Assembly (NCBI RefSeq): GCF_000428525.1
Contig: NZ_AUAC01000003.1
Coordinates: 558,001 to 622,000, forward strand
DNA: 64,000 nt
Source of the DNA: Hellea balneolensis DSM 19091
GTDB taxonomy: Bacteria > Pseudomonadota > Alphaproteobacteria > Caulobacterales > Maricaulaceae
Direction of reading: 5' to 3'
This document shows, in pieces, positions 35,014 through 44,027 of this stretch. Every line of letters starts with the position of its first letter. Position 1 is the stretch's first letter. Below the pieces are notes generated by a model. It searched no databases and had not been told where the DNA came from. It saw only the letters and a list, made by a program, of their open reading frames with translations. A program made the position numbers and the translations under genes.

Positions 35014-35020
35014 AAACATT

Positions 35021-35902
35021 ATGACTGAAACCATTGAGATTCAAAAACCAACCACACCCCGCGTTCTCATCATCGCAGGTTCCGACTCTTCAGGCGGAGC
35101 GGGTATTCAGGCTGACATCAAGGCCTGCGCGGCTTTTGGAGCTTATTCCGCCACCGCCATTACCGCCGTTACGGCGCAAAACACTGTTGGTGTTCAGCAA
35201 GTGCAACTCATGCCAGCAGAGCTTGTTCGAGCGCAAATTCGTTCTGTCCTTTCTGATATTGGCGCAGACGTCATCAAAATCGGGATGCTGGGCAGCGCTG
35301 ACATTATCGAAGTTGTGGCTGAAGAAATTGAAGAGTCTGATGCTTTTATCATTCTTGACCCTGTCATGGTTGCGACGTCTGGCGATGCGTTGCTTGAAGA
35401 AAAGGCCGTTGAAGCTTTGAAAACAAAGCTTCTTCCCCTCGCAGATTTAGTCACCCCGAATGTCCCCGAAGCTGAACTCCTGACGGGTCTGAAAATAGAC
35501 GATGTTGACGACCTGACCAAGGCGGGTGACGCGCTGCTGAAAATGAATGTCTATGCCGCATTGATGAAAGGTGGACATTTAGACGGTAAATCTGTTGTCG
35601 ATGTTTTGGTGAGTGAAGAGGGCGCAAATATCATGTCGGGGCCGCGTATCCGCTCGCGTCATACCCACGGCACAGGCTGTACGTTGGCGAGTGCTGTCGC
35701 GGCCTGTATGGCGTTGGGCGCGCCGCTCGAAGAAGCGGTCATGACGGCGCGGGAGTTTGTCTTTCAAGCTATCAAAACAGCTCCGGGATTAGGTGAGGGA
35801 AATGGCCCGCTTAATCATGGATTGGCAAATCCAGAGACTGAAGCCGATGATGCATCTAGTGGCAATAACCCCTTTGCAGCGCTCAAGGACTTACAGTCTT
35901 AG
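35021..35902 (+). CDS. thiD: Hydroxymethylpyrimidine/phosphomethylpyrimidine kinase
   Basis: 293 residues from the ATG reading MTETIEIQK. ThiD phosphorylates HMP and HMP-P in thiamine synthesis. Motifs: VLIIAGSDSSGGAGIQADIK, ITAVTAQNTVGV, KIGMLGSADI, LDPVMVATSGD, TPNVPEAELLTG, LMKGGHLDG and the C-terminal THGTGCTLASAVAA with the catalytic Cys/Asp region. No Shine-Dalgarno sequence is visible because the tandem repeat occupies its place. An in-frame extension through the repeat to 34895 is possible but lacks conserved sequence. It overlaps the convergent EamA gene by 20 bases. Confidence 0.93.
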   Translation: MTETIEIQKPTTPRVLIIAGSDSSGGAGIQADIKACAAFGAYSATAITAVTAQNTVGVQQVQLMPAELVRAQIRSVLSDIGADVIKIGMLGSADIIEVVAEEIEESDAFIILDPVMVATSGDALLEEKAVEALKTKLLPLADLVTPNVPEAELLTGLKIDDVDDLTKAGDALLKMNVYAALMKGGHLDGKSVVDVLVSEEGANIMSGPRIRSRHTHGTGCTLASAVAACMALGAPLEEAVMTAREFVFQAIKTAPGLGEGNGPLNHGLANPETEADDASSGNNPFAALKDLQS

Positions 35903-36818
35903 GTTGCCCTATTCGCGCGATTAAAATACCGCAGAGTATAACAAAAAATGAGATAACCATGCGCCAAGAGAATGGCTCCCGCAAAAGCCATATGCCCAAA
36001 ACAACAGAGGCCACAGGAACAAAATAATTTATCTTGGCCAAGACACTAGGGCCAGTTTGGTCAATCACGTAAAGATAAAGAATAGTCGCCAGAGCCGTTG
36101 AGCCGATACCTAAACCCATAGCTGACAAAAGGCCAGGCATAGCAGGAACCGTTTCCGGAATGCCTGTAAACAGCGCCCAGATAAGCCCCACTATGGCCGC
36201 GCAAATTAACATCATCGCAGCGCCAACGCTCGACGGTGTTTTGGGGGCACGCTTAGCGGCAACTGTCGTGACTGCATAACAGAAAGCCCCTAACACGATG
36301 AGGAGTTGGGATTGCCAATCACTGATAAGCTCTAGTGAGAAATTCTCGGGTAAAAACAAAATAACAATACCAATAAAGCCTATAAAGAAGCCAATAGATT
36401 TCATCAGGGTCAATCGTTCATCAGTAAAAAAATGTGCTAAGATGATTGTCATGATTGGCATGGCGCCGACAATGATCGCTGCTAGGCCGCTATCAACATC
36501 AACCTGCCCTGTAGATATGAAAAAGAACGGTAATGTCATGCCTGTCATGCCAAGGGTGAAATACCAGAGCCAGCGCTTATCGCTAAGTTTGGGAAATTTT
36601 CCGCCTGTAAACTGAACATAACCAATCAAAAATGTCGCGCCTATCAGAAGGCGCATTGCGACCAACCAAATTGGCGTCATGTATCGCACGCCCACACTAT
36701 TAAGGGTAAACGCGCTGCCCCACGTAAGTATCAAAAACAAAGCGGCTGCAACGAATAGTGGTTTACTCAAACCCTCGGCAGTTTGTGTCGTCAAGAGCCT
36801 AAGCCTTGAAAGGGTCAC
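35883..36818 (-). CDS. EamA/DMT-family transporter
   Basis: 311 residues with ten hydrophobic segments in two EamA halves ([40 protein letters not shown], then the second repeat with [20 protein letters not shown]). The drug/metabolite transporter superfamily exports varied metabolites; the substrate cannot be told. The start GTG at 36818 would overlap purA by 20 bases; a later start is possible. It is directly downstream of purA on the same strand. Confidence 0.85.
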   Translation of the reverse strand: MTLSRLRLLTTQTAEGLSKPLFVAAALFLILTWGSAFTLNSVGVRYMTPIWLVAMRLLIGATFLIGYVQFTGGKFPKLSDKRWLWYFTLGMTGMTLPFFFISTGQVDVDSGLAAIIVGAMPIMTIILAHFFTDERLTLMKSIGFFIGFIGIVILFLPENFSLELISDWQSQLLIVLGAFCYAVTTVAAKRAPKTPSSVGAAMMLICAAIVGLIWALFTGIPETVPAMPGLLSAMGLGIGSTALATILYLYVIDQTGPSVLAKINYFVPVASVVLGIWLLREPFSWRMVISFFVILCGILIARIGQPKTVSP

Positions 36819-38091
36819 GCATCAGGATGACATCTTCGCGTTCAGGGGAGGTTGAGACCATACTCACGGGACAGCCTATGAGTTCTTCTAGGCGGCGAAC
36901 ATATTTTACCGCTTCAGCCGGCAGATCCGCCCAAGAACGGGCCCCGCGCGTCGAGCCTTGCCAACCGGGCATTGATTCATAAATAGGTTCAACGGCAGCT
37001 TGGTTAGCGGCGCCAGCAGGGAGACGTTTAACAATTTTACCGTCTAGCTTATACCCAACACATATTTTTAGCTCAGCCATGCCATCAAGCACATCGAGTT
37101 TGGTGAGGGATATTCCAGTAATGCCGCCCGTAATGATTGCTTGTTTTACCATTACCGCATCAAACCAACCGCAACGTCTCTGGCGCCCTGTGACGGTTCC
37201 AAATTCATGCCCACGCTCGCCGAGTCGTTGCCCGATGGCGTCATTCAGCTCAGTTGGGAAAGGTCCTTCGCCAACGCGGGTCGTATAGGCTTTAGTAATG
37301 CCCAGAACAAAGTTTAGGGCTGAGGGTCCCATGCCTGATCCAGCTGCAGCTTGCCCCGCAATAGTGTTTGAACTTGTCACAAAAGGATAAGTGCCGTGAT
37401 CAATATCGAGCATCGCGCCCTGTGCGCCTTCGAACAATATTTTCTTATCTGAGCGCACAGCTTCATTCAGAGAATGCCACACAGGCGCCATAAACGGCAA
37501 AATCTTGGGCGCTATTTCGAGGAGCTTTGCATACAGCTCATCCGCATTTGTTTCAGGATGCCCAAGTCCGCGCCGCAAAGCGTTGTGGTGATGTAACAGG
37601 TTTTCAAGGCGTGCGAGCAAGTGCTCTTCATCGGCCAAGTCGCAGACGCGAATAGCCCGGCGCGCGACTTTGTCTTCATAAGCGGGGCCAATACCGCGTT
37701 TAGTTGTCCCGATTTTAATGCCGTCTGCGCGGTTCTCACGAATGCCGTCTAGCTCTGAATGGATGGGGAGGATAAGAGCGGCTGACTCCGAAATAAGCAA
37801 GTTCTCAGGGTTGACCTTTACACCTTGTTCTTTGATGCGTTCGACCTCAGACAGAAAAGCCCAAGGGTCAAGCACAACACCGTTACCGATAACAGATAAC
37901 TTTCCGCCGCGAACGACGCCCGAAGGCAGAAGTGAGAGTTTATAAGTAACACCATCAACGACTAGGGTATGACCCGCATTATGGCCGCCTTGAAAGCGGA
38001 CGACAACATCAGCACGGCTACTCAGCCAGTCAACGATCTTGCCTTTTCCTTCATCGCCCCATTGCGAGCCTACAACAACAACATTAGCCAC
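36799..38091 (-). CDS. purA: Adenylosuccinate synthetase
   Basis: 430 residues. Joins IMP and aspartate using GTP, the first step to AMP. Motifs: [20 protein letters not shown] with catalytic Asp and the GTP loop, [10 protein letters not shown] with the catalytic His, [48 protein letters not shown] and [11 protein letters not shown]-type end. The start codon is GTG, with GAGG 12 bases before. A terminator hairpin lies just upstream, so it is probably transcribed separately from serCA or by read-through. Confidence 0.97.
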   Translation of the reverse strand: MANVVVVGSQWGDEGKGKIVDWLSSRADVVVRFQGGHNAGHTLVVDGVTYKLSLLPSGVVRGGKLSVIGNGVVLDPWAFLSEVERIKEQGVKVNPENLLISESAALILPIHSELDGIRENRADGIKIGTTKRGIGPAYEDKVARRAIRVCDLADEEHLLARLENLLHHHNALRRGLGHPETNADELYAKLLEIAPKILPFMAPVWHSLNEAVRSDKKILFEGAQGAMLDIDHGTYPFVTSSNTIAGQAAAGSGMGPSALNFVLGITKAYTTRVGEGPFPTELNDAIGQRLGERGHEFGTVTGRQRRCGWFDAVMVKQAIITGGITGISLTKLDVLDGMAELKICVGYKLDGKIVKRLPAGAANQAAVEPIYESMPGWQGSTRGARSWADLPAEAVKYVRRLEELIGCPVSMVSTSPEREDVILMRDPFKA

Positions 38092-38111
38092 GATATATTA
38101 CCTCATAATAA

Positions 38112-38136
38112 AGGCGCGACAGATACTGCCGCGCCT
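38112..38136 (-). terminator. Terminator between serA and purA
   Basis: Stem 38112-38118 with 38130-38136 (AGGCGCG/CGCGCCT), followed on the minus strand by TTTATTA. It lies between serA (stop at 38208) and the purA start at 38091. Confidence 0.65.
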
Positions 38137-38207
38137 AGAGAATCTCTTAGACTTTTTCAGCTCTTAGCGGGATTCAAAACAGAATGCGAATCGTAATGCT
38201 GAGTTAT

Positions 38208-39794
38208 CTACAAGCAAACAGGATCAACAATTTTAACCTGCTCAATATTGCGAATGTTCTCAAGTGTGGCATCATCAGCGCATCCATCAATTGCTACAAG
38301 ACAGACAGCTTCGCCGCCTTCAGCCATTCGGCCCATAGAGAAGGTCGCAATATTGACCTTGGCATCACCCAAAAGCTGTCCGAGCTTACCTACAAAACCG
38401 GGCCGGTCATCATTGCGGATATAGAGCATATCTTTGGCAAAGGCCGCATCCATTGGCACGCCGAATAAGCGCACAATACGAGGTTCGCCGCGATAAATGG
38501 TGCCAACAATAGCGAATTTACGTTCTGCCGTTGTGACCGTGACGCGGATAAGACTCTCAGCCCGTTCCGCTTCATCGACATAAGACTCAGTCAATTCAAT
38601 GCCGCGCTCTTTCGCCAACACAGGGGCCGAAACCATATTGGCTTCGGGCATGGCATTTTTTAATAGTCCTGCCAGTGCTGCTGCCGTCATGGGCTTGTTG
38701 TTAAGCTCAGTTATGCCGCCTTTATAGGTCATCTCAACGGCCTTGATGGGTGAGTGTAAGAGCTGCCCCATCATCGTTCCGATTTTGTCCGCAAGATCTA
38801 CCCAGGGCTTTAGGCGCGGGGCTTCTTCGGCAGAGATAGACGGCGTATTCAAGGCGTTGGATACAGCGCCTGTGAGAAGATAATCCGCCATTTGTTCTGC
38901 AACTTGTACTGCAACATTTTCTTGAGCTTCCAACGTTGAAGCGCCGAGGTGGGGCGTTGCAATAAAGTTAGGTGTTCCGAATAGTGGATGTTGCTTCGCG
39001 GGTTCCACTGCAAAAACATCAAGTGCCGCAGCGCGGACATGACCGGCTTCGAGCGCGTCTTTCAGCGCGTCTTCATCAACCAGACCACCGCGCGCACAAT
39101 TGACGATAATCACGCCCTTTTTCGTCATGCCGAGGCGTTCACGATTGACGATGTTCTTGGTGCTTTCCACTAGCGGTGTGTGCAGTGTAATTGCGTCTGC
39201 GCGTTGGAAGAGCGTGTCCAGTTCCACTTTTTCTACGCCTAGCTTCACCGCGCGTTCTTCAGTTAGGTAAGGGTCAAAGGCGATGACTTTCATTTTTAGG
39301 CCCAAAGCACGTTCCGCAACGAGCGTGCCAATATTACCGCAGCCAATCAGGCCCAGCGTTTTGTTAAAGAGCTCTACGCCTTTAAAGTCAGACTTCGGCC
39401 ATTCGCCGTCTTGTGTTCGAGCGGACGCAGAGGGAATTTGACGGGCGGCTGAGAACAGCATTGCGATAGCATGTTCGGCTGTGGTAATAGCATTCCCAAA
39501 AGGGGTGTTCATGACGACAACGCCGCGATCTGTGGACGCTTTAATATCAATATTGTCTACACCAATGCCTGCGCGGCCAATGACTTTTAGGTTTTTTGCG
39601 GCGGCAATAATTTCAGCATCAGGCCGGGTCGAAGAGCGCACAGCTAACCCGTCATAATCGCCAATGATTTTGATAAGTTCGTCTTTTTCAAGACCTGTGA
39701 TAACGTCAACATCGACGCCGCGATTTTTAAAAACTTCCGTTGCGGAAGGGGACATTTTGTCAGCGATAAGAACGCGTGGTTTTTCATTAGGCAT
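38208..39794 (-). CDS. serA: D-3-phosphoglycerate dehydrogenase
   Basis: 528 residues, the long form. First step of serine synthesis. Substrate domain LVIADKMSPSA-type (VLIADKMSPSATEVFKN), GRAGIGVDNIDIKA, NAD-binding GLIGCGNIGTLVAERA, catalytic His region with ATPHLGASTLEAQENVA, then the intervening domain and a C-terminal ACT domain (NDDRPGFVGKLGQLLGDAKV, NIATFSMGR) that senses serine in many relatives. It overlaps the end of serC by 8 bases, so both are translated from one mRNA. Confidence 0.96.
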   Translation of the reverse strand: MPNEKPRVLIADKMSPSATEVFKNRGVDVDVITGLEKDELIKIIGDYDGLAVRSSTRPDAEIIAAAKNLKVIGRAGIGVDNIDIKASTDRGVVVMNTPFGNAITTAEHAIAMLFSAARQIPSASARTQDGEWPKSDFKGVELFNKTLGLIGCGNIGTLVAERALGLKMKVIAFDPYLTEERAVKLGVEKVELDTLFQRADAITLHTPLVESTKNIVNRERLGMTKKGVIIVNCARGGLVDEDALKDALEAGHVRAAALDVFAVEPAKQHPLFGTPNFIATPHLGASTLEAQENVAVQVAEQMADYLLTGAVSNALNTPSISAEEAPRLKPWVDLADKIGTMMGQLLHSPIKAVEMTYKGGITELNNKPMTAAALAGLLKNAMPEANMVSAPVLAKERGIELTESYVDEAERAESLIRVTVTTAERKFAIVGTIYRGEPRIVRLFGVPMDAAFAKDMLYIRNDDRPGFVGKLGQLLGDAKVNIATFSMGRMAEGGEAVCLVAIDGCADDATLENIRNIEQVKIVDPVCL

Positions 39795-40956
39795 TTGTTA
39801 GCTCCGCAATTTTGGTTTCAAAGGCCCAATCTAGCCATGGTGTTAAGGCTTCTAGATCGGACTTTTCAATGAGCCCTGAGGCCCACACTCGGAAGCCAGC
39901 CGGAGCTGTTTTATAGGAGCCAAAGTCAAGCGCGACATTTTCATCACCGAGGAGTTTGACAATAGATTTGGCAAATGCCGCTTGCTCATCTTTCGGCAAT
40001 GCCGTGATACGCTCATCTACGATTTTCATGCATACGCCCGTATTTGAACGCTCTTCTGTTTTAGACGCTAAGTTGGCTATCCAGTCCGTTCGCTCAATCC
40101 AATCATAAAGGACTTGAGCATTCGCATCGGCCCGATCATGCATGAATTTTAATCCACCATTTGCTTTGACCCACTTCAGAGCATCGAGATGGTCTTCAGC
40201 GCAAAGCAAAGAGGGCGTGTTAATTGTAGAGCCTTCAAATAGGGCTTCATTCAACTTTCCTTTGGAGGTCATGCGGAAAATCTTAGGCAGAGGCCAGGGG
40301 GGTGTATAGCTCTCAAGGCGCTCAACTGCGCGGGGGCTTAGGATAAGCATACCATGTGCTGCTTCGCCGCCCATATTTTTTTGCCAACTATAGGTGAGCA
40401 CATCGACTTTGTCCCACTCAATATCTTGTGCGTAAACTGCGGACGTGGCGTCACAGATTGTAAGACCTTCGCGATCAGCAGGGATGAAGTCTGCGTTAGG
40501 GACGCGTACGCCAGCAGTGGTTCCATTCCAAGTAAAGACCAAGTCCCGGTCACCAGTGTACTCATGAAGGGGGGGTAAATGACCGTAATCGGCTTTTAGA
40601 ATGCGCAAATCATTAAGAGGCAAAAGCTCAGCATCTGTTATCCATGCATTTCCGAAATTTTCCCAAGCAGCGACATCGACGCCGCGCGGCCCGAGCAGTG
40701 ACCACATGGCCATTTCCACAGCCCCTGTATCTGAGGCAGGAACAATCGCGATGCGATAATCAGCAGGGACTTCCAGAACTTCGCGTGTAAGGTCTATAAC
40801 TTCTTTTAATTTGGCTTTCCCGAGCGCAGAACGGTGCGAGCGACCCAACGCGGCATCGCTTAAGGTATCTAAAGTCCAACCTGGACGTTTCTTGGTGGGA
40901 CCCGCACTAAAGCGGGGATCAACGGGCTTGACCGTCGGTTTAGAGGCTATTGCCAT
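39787..40956 (-). CDS. serC: Phosphoserine aminotransferase
   Basis: 389 residues from the ATG reading MAIASKPTVKPVDPRFSAGP, with GGAG nine bases upstream. A PLP enzyme, second step of serine synthesis; here of the alphaproteobacterial type (long N-terminus, RSHRSALGKAKLKEV). FTWNGTTAGVRVPN and the PLP lysine in YSWQKNMGGEAAHG are visible. It is preceded by a serC leader RNA. A longer frame covers that leader and is rejected. Confidence 0.95.
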   Translation of the reverse strand: MAIASKPTVKPVDPRFSAGPTKKRPGWTLDTLSDAALGRSHRSALGKAKLKEVIDLTREVLEVPADYRIAIVPASDTGAVEMAMWSLLGPRGVDVAAWENFGNAWITDAELLPLNDLRILKADYGHLPPLHEYTGDRDLVFTWNGTTAGVRVPNADFIPADREGLTICDATSAVYAQDIEWDKVDVLTYSWQKNMGGEAAHGMLILSPRAVERLESYTPPWPLPKIFRMTSKGKLNEALFEGSTINTPSLLCAEDHLDALKWVKANGGLKFMHDRADANAQVLYDWIERTDWIANLASKTEERSNTGVCMKIVDERITALPKDEQAAFAKSIVKLLGDENVALDFGSYKTAPAGFRVWASGLIEKSDLEALTPWLDWAFETKIAELTNA

Positions 40957-40962
40957 GATATA

Positions 40963-41030
40963 TCTCCAGCATCGGCGTTTTTGTACCGATATCAAAGTGC
41001 GCCTCAGTGGGGAGACGTGGCCCAAAGCGC
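40963..41030 (-). promoter_or_regulatory. serC-motif leader RNA
   Basis: On the minus strand, just upstream of serC, are two hairpins: GCGC (41027-41030) with GCGC (40999-41002) around a loop holding TTTGGGCCACGTCTCCCCA, and ATCGG (40987-40991) with CCGAT (40970-40974). The second is followed directly by the GGAG ribosome binding site. Position, order and the sequence GGCCACGTCTCCCC fit the serC motif known from Alphaproteobacteria. It probably controls translation of serC-serA; the ligand or mechanism is not known. Confidence 0.75.
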
Positions 41031-41149
41031 CTATAGCTAAGCAGGGTTGGACTCGTCAAGAGATAGAACTGAATACCGTGTTCACAAAACTCTGACTGGC
41101 TGTGATGAAAATTAATGTTATGAATATCAAAAAACAGAAAGAGGATATC

Positions 41150-42007
41150 ATGGCTCAAGAATTATCAGAATATGTTCCCCCCAAAGTTTGGGAGTGGGAC
41201 CAGGGCGATGACGGGAATAAATTCGCGAGCATCAATGCGCCAACATCCGGAGCACGAGAAGAGAAAGAGCTTCCAGTGGGAGACCACCCTTTGCAGCTTT
41301 ACTCTCTTGGAACGCCCAATGGCGTTAAGGTCACAATCATGCTCGAAGAGCTTTTGGCCGCAGGTCATAGCGGCGCGGAATACGATGCTTGGCTCATAAA
41401 CATTATGGATGGTGACCAATTTGGCAGCGGATTTGTCGCGGCGAATCCTAATTCCAAAATTCCGGCGCTTATGGATCATTCTGTCGATGGTAACCCGCAA
41501 CGCGTATTTGAGAGTGGCTCAATTCTATTTTATTTGGCTGAAAAGTTTGAGGCCTTCTTGCCCAAAACCGGCGCTGCCCGGGCTGAGACGATGTCTTGGC
41601 TGATGTGGCAAATGGGAAGCGCGCCATATCTGGGCGGCGGTTTTGGTCATTTTTATGCTTATGCCCCGTTCAAGATTGAGTATGCAATCAATCGTTTCGC
41701 GATGGAAGTTAAGCGCGAGTTAGACGTTCTGGATAAGCAGCTTGAGAAGACTGAATTTATAATTGGCGATGAGATGACCATAGCTGATTTTGCCATTTAC
41801 CCGTGGTATGGTGGGATGGCCCGCGGACTTCTTTATGAGGCGAAAGAGTTCCTTTATGTAGAGAGTTATAAGCATTTAGGCCGTTGGGCAAAGCAACTTT
41901 CAGAACGTCCAACCTTTCAGCGCGGACAACTCGTGAATCGTCCTTGGGACAAAGAAAAAGGCTTAATTGAACGCCACAGCGCGGCTGATTTTGAAGGAAA
42001 AATTTAG
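41150..42007 (+). CDS. Glutathione S-transferase, YghU-like
   Basis: 285 residues from the ATG with GAGGATATC upstream. The long N-terminal extension (EYVPPKVWEWDQGDDGNKFA) before the thioredoxin-like fold is typical of the YghU/YfcG nu-class. LYSLGTPNGVKVTIMLEELL with the Thr-Pro-Asn glutathione-contact loop, PNSKIPALMDH, and the helical domain WLMWQMGSAPYLGGGFGHFY are visible. Nu-class enzymes act as disulfide-bond reductases on glutathione. Divergent from serC. Confidence 0.93.
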   Translation: MAQELSEYVPPKVWEWDQGDDGNKFASINAPTSGAREEKELPVGDHPLQLYSLGTPNGVKVTIMLEELLAAGHSGAEYDAWLINIMDGDQFGSGFVAANPNSKIPALMDHSVDGNPQRVFESGSILFYLAEKFEAFLPKTGAARAETMSWLMWQMGSAPYLGGGFGHFYAYAPFKIEYAINRFAMEVKRELDVLDKQLEKTEFIIGDEMTIADFAIYPWYGGMARGLLYEAKEFLYVESYKHLGRWAKQLSERPTFQRGQLVNRPWDKEKGLIERHSAADFEGKI

Positions 42008-42020
42008 GTCCTAATCTTAA

Positions 42021-42950
42021 TTACCCTATAAGGCTTGTAATCACGCGGCGTTTTCCAGTATAGGGGCGACGCCCGTGCATTACGCGGTAATTATCAATCA
42101 AAGCTACATCTCCTGCTTGCCAATTAAGGTCATAGGACAAGGAATCTGCCAAAGTTATTGCTGTATTTAAAGCTTCTAAATCTATTGGAGAATCGTCGCC
42201 ATATGTTATGGATTTTGATGGATCGTTTCGGGCATCTTTCCAGCCACGAAATGCAGCAATGAGCTGATTAAAGAAGCTTGTTTCGCCTTTGCCAATGTCT
42301 CGAATAGCCTCCAATCGAGGTGTCGTTACCTTAAGAGCCCCGCTTGGAAGCCAATCCCAACTATAACCCAGTTCTGAGAGCCGCGTTTCCACTTCATTGC
42401 GGCTAGTTGCGCTGAAAGTGCTTTTCCAGCTGCGGCCTTGTCCAGAGGCTATATCATCTTCTTCAGGCATAATATTAGTATATTTCACGCCTTTTCCTTC
42501 AAAGGCCGCGACTAATTCCGGTTCAGTATCTCTGAGTTTTTGGAGCAAAATATCTGAACGACACAGCGGAGTTGCACCTCCTGTCTCAGGGGCTACCATA
42601 CAAGAAAAGAAAAGCTTGGAGGGGTAGAGCGGCGTTTGCGCCATTTCATGGTGTAAGAAAATTTCTACATCTTGCGGCGCTTCATTCGCTGTAAAGACAC
42701 GGGGTGTTAAATTCACGCGGACTGCATTTGAGAGCGATTTTTCATAAGTAAATCCATCTTCTCCATAAGCTTCAATCACATTATCAAGCTCTTGCGCTGA
42801 CCCGATGTTGAAACCCCTGAATAGCACCGTGCCTGTACTGGCGAGACGCTCATCAATGTCGGCTTTATTCTCCATTATATATTGAGGAAGCGGGCTAGCG
42901 ATCGAAGCTATAATGGCGGGGAAGGGGATATCATTCCAGATTTGTGTCAT
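42021..42950 (-). CDS. TauD/TfdA-family Fe(II)/2-oxoglutarate dioxygenase
   Basis: 309 residues. A jelly-roll dioxygenase: GTVLFRGFNIGSAQELDNV, the metal-binding HxE in FLHHEMAQTPLYPSKLFF, GGATPLCRSDILLQKL, and the distal His/Arg in DNYRVMHGRRPYTGKRRV. The HxE rather than HxD and the overall order resemble the SyrP/clavaminate-synthase-like branch that hydroxylates amino acids or small acids. The substrate is unknown. It is the third gene of a compact operon with a Gfo/Idh/MocA enzyme and an aldo/keto reductase (gap of one base). Confidence 0.88.
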   Translation of the reverse strand: MTQIWNDIPFPAIIASIASPLPQYIMENKADIDERLASTGTVLFRGFNIGSAQELDNVIEAYGEDGFTYEKSLSNAVRVNLTPRVFTANEAPQDVEIFLHHEMAQTPLYPSKLFFSCMVAPETGGATPLCRSDILLQKLRDTEPELVAAFEGKGVKYTNIMPEEDDIASGQGRSWKSTFSATSRNEVETRLSELGYSWDWLPSGALKVTTPRLEAIRDIGKGETSFFNQLIAAFRGWKDARNDPSKSITYGDDSPIDLEALNTAITLADSLSYDLNWQAGDVALIDNYRVMHGRRPYTGKRRVITSLIG

Positions 42951-42951
42951 T

Positions 42952-44022
42952 TTATGTCTCGAAATTCAGCTTTATAGCTCTTCCTGTTTCAATAGAGAGG
43001 TGTGCGGCAGCCCCCATTTCAACTGAACGTAAGCCATCAAGCGCGGTAACGGTTGGTTTGGCACCTGTTATAACCGCATGTTGGAAGTCTTTAAGCTGAA
43101 AATAAGTGGCTCCGTGGTGATCACCTGCCGCTAAAGCATGAGGAGGCGTCTCAATATGTTCTGTCCAACCACTTTTCAGGCTCCGCGGTGTCCAGGTTAG
43201 GTCTGCTCCCGGAATTTTGACATCCAAGCGCCCTTTATCGCCAAGGGTATAGATGTCTTCCTGTTGCTCTTTATCATTGGCAAACATGCATAAATCTAGC
43301 ACGCCGCGTGCCCCGCTCTTAAAATCTACGATAACATATGCGTTGTCCAAGATGTCCGGTATTCGGCCATCATAGCGCTCATCAAGATGGTTCACATCTT
43401 GAGCGCCTGATGCAAAAATTTGCACAGGTTCTTCTTGCATAATAACGCGCATAAGGTCGAAAAAGTGGCAACATTTCTCAACCAAAGTACCGCCAGTATT
43501 TTCAGAAAAACGGTTCCAATCTCCTACTTTTTTTAAAAAAGGAAAGCGGTGCTCTCGAATGGAAATCATGCGCGGTTTACCCGTTAGGCCCGAATGAACA
43601 TGCCGAATAAATTCAGTAATTGGGGGCATATAGCGATATTCTAGCCCGGTCCACATGATCGCGGGATGTGTTTTTGAAAGGTTGGCCAGAGCTTTAGCGT
43701 CAGCCACGGTGGTGCAGAGAGGTTTTTCAATTAAGAGCGCTGTCCCAAATTCTGCTATATCCGACACGATTTTATAGTGGGTGAAATTTGGCGAAGCGAT
43801 AATGACGGCATCTAAATTTTCTGACGCCATCATTTCCATGTAATCTTCGTATTGATTGACTTTCTGTCCCGCAAGTTTGCCGGATGAGGTGAGAGAGCCC
43901 GCATCAGGATCCGCAATTGCGACAAGCTCTGGGCCGTCAACAATTTTTATGTTTTGGATATGTTCGCGCCCCATCATTCCGGCACCGATGAGGCCGTAAC
44001 GCCGTGTGTTTTTATCAACCAT
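42952..44022 (-). CDS. Gfo/Idh/MocA-family oxidoreductase
   Basis: 356 residues. N-terminal NAD(P)-binding GLIGAGMMGREHIQNI, the conserved LIEKPLCTTVADAKAL with the catalytic Lys, then the C-terminal alpha/beta domain (YRYMPPITEFI, TLVEKCCHFFDLMRVIM). Family members act on sugars, inositols and related compounds. No signal peptide. It lies five bases after the aldo/keto reductase gene and one base before the dioxygenase gene. Confidence 0.92.
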   Translation of the reverse strand: MVDKNTRRYGLIGAGMMGREHIQNIKIVDGPELVAIADPDAGSLTSSGKLAGQKVNQYEDYMEMMASENLDAVIIASPNFTHYKIVSDIAEFGTALLIEKPLCTTVADAKALANLSKTHPAIMWTGLEYRYMPPITEFIRHVHSGLTGKPRMISIREHRFPFLKKVGDWNRFSENTGGTLVEKCCHFFDLMRVIMQEEPVQIFASGAQDVNHLDERYDGRIPDILDNAYVIVDFKSGARGVLDLCMFANDKEQQEDIYTLGDKGRLDVKIPGADLTWTPRSLKSGWTEHIETPPHALAAGDHHGATYFQLKDFQHAVITGAKPTVTALDGLRSVEMGAAAHLSIETGRAIKLNFET

Positions 44023-44027
44023 AATGC

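Noticed and set aside
34895-35020. Upstream start of thiD that would include the Lys-Lys-Asn repeats
   Set aside because: The extra residues are coded by the tandem repeat and a palindrome; conserved ThiD sequence begins after the ATG at 35021.
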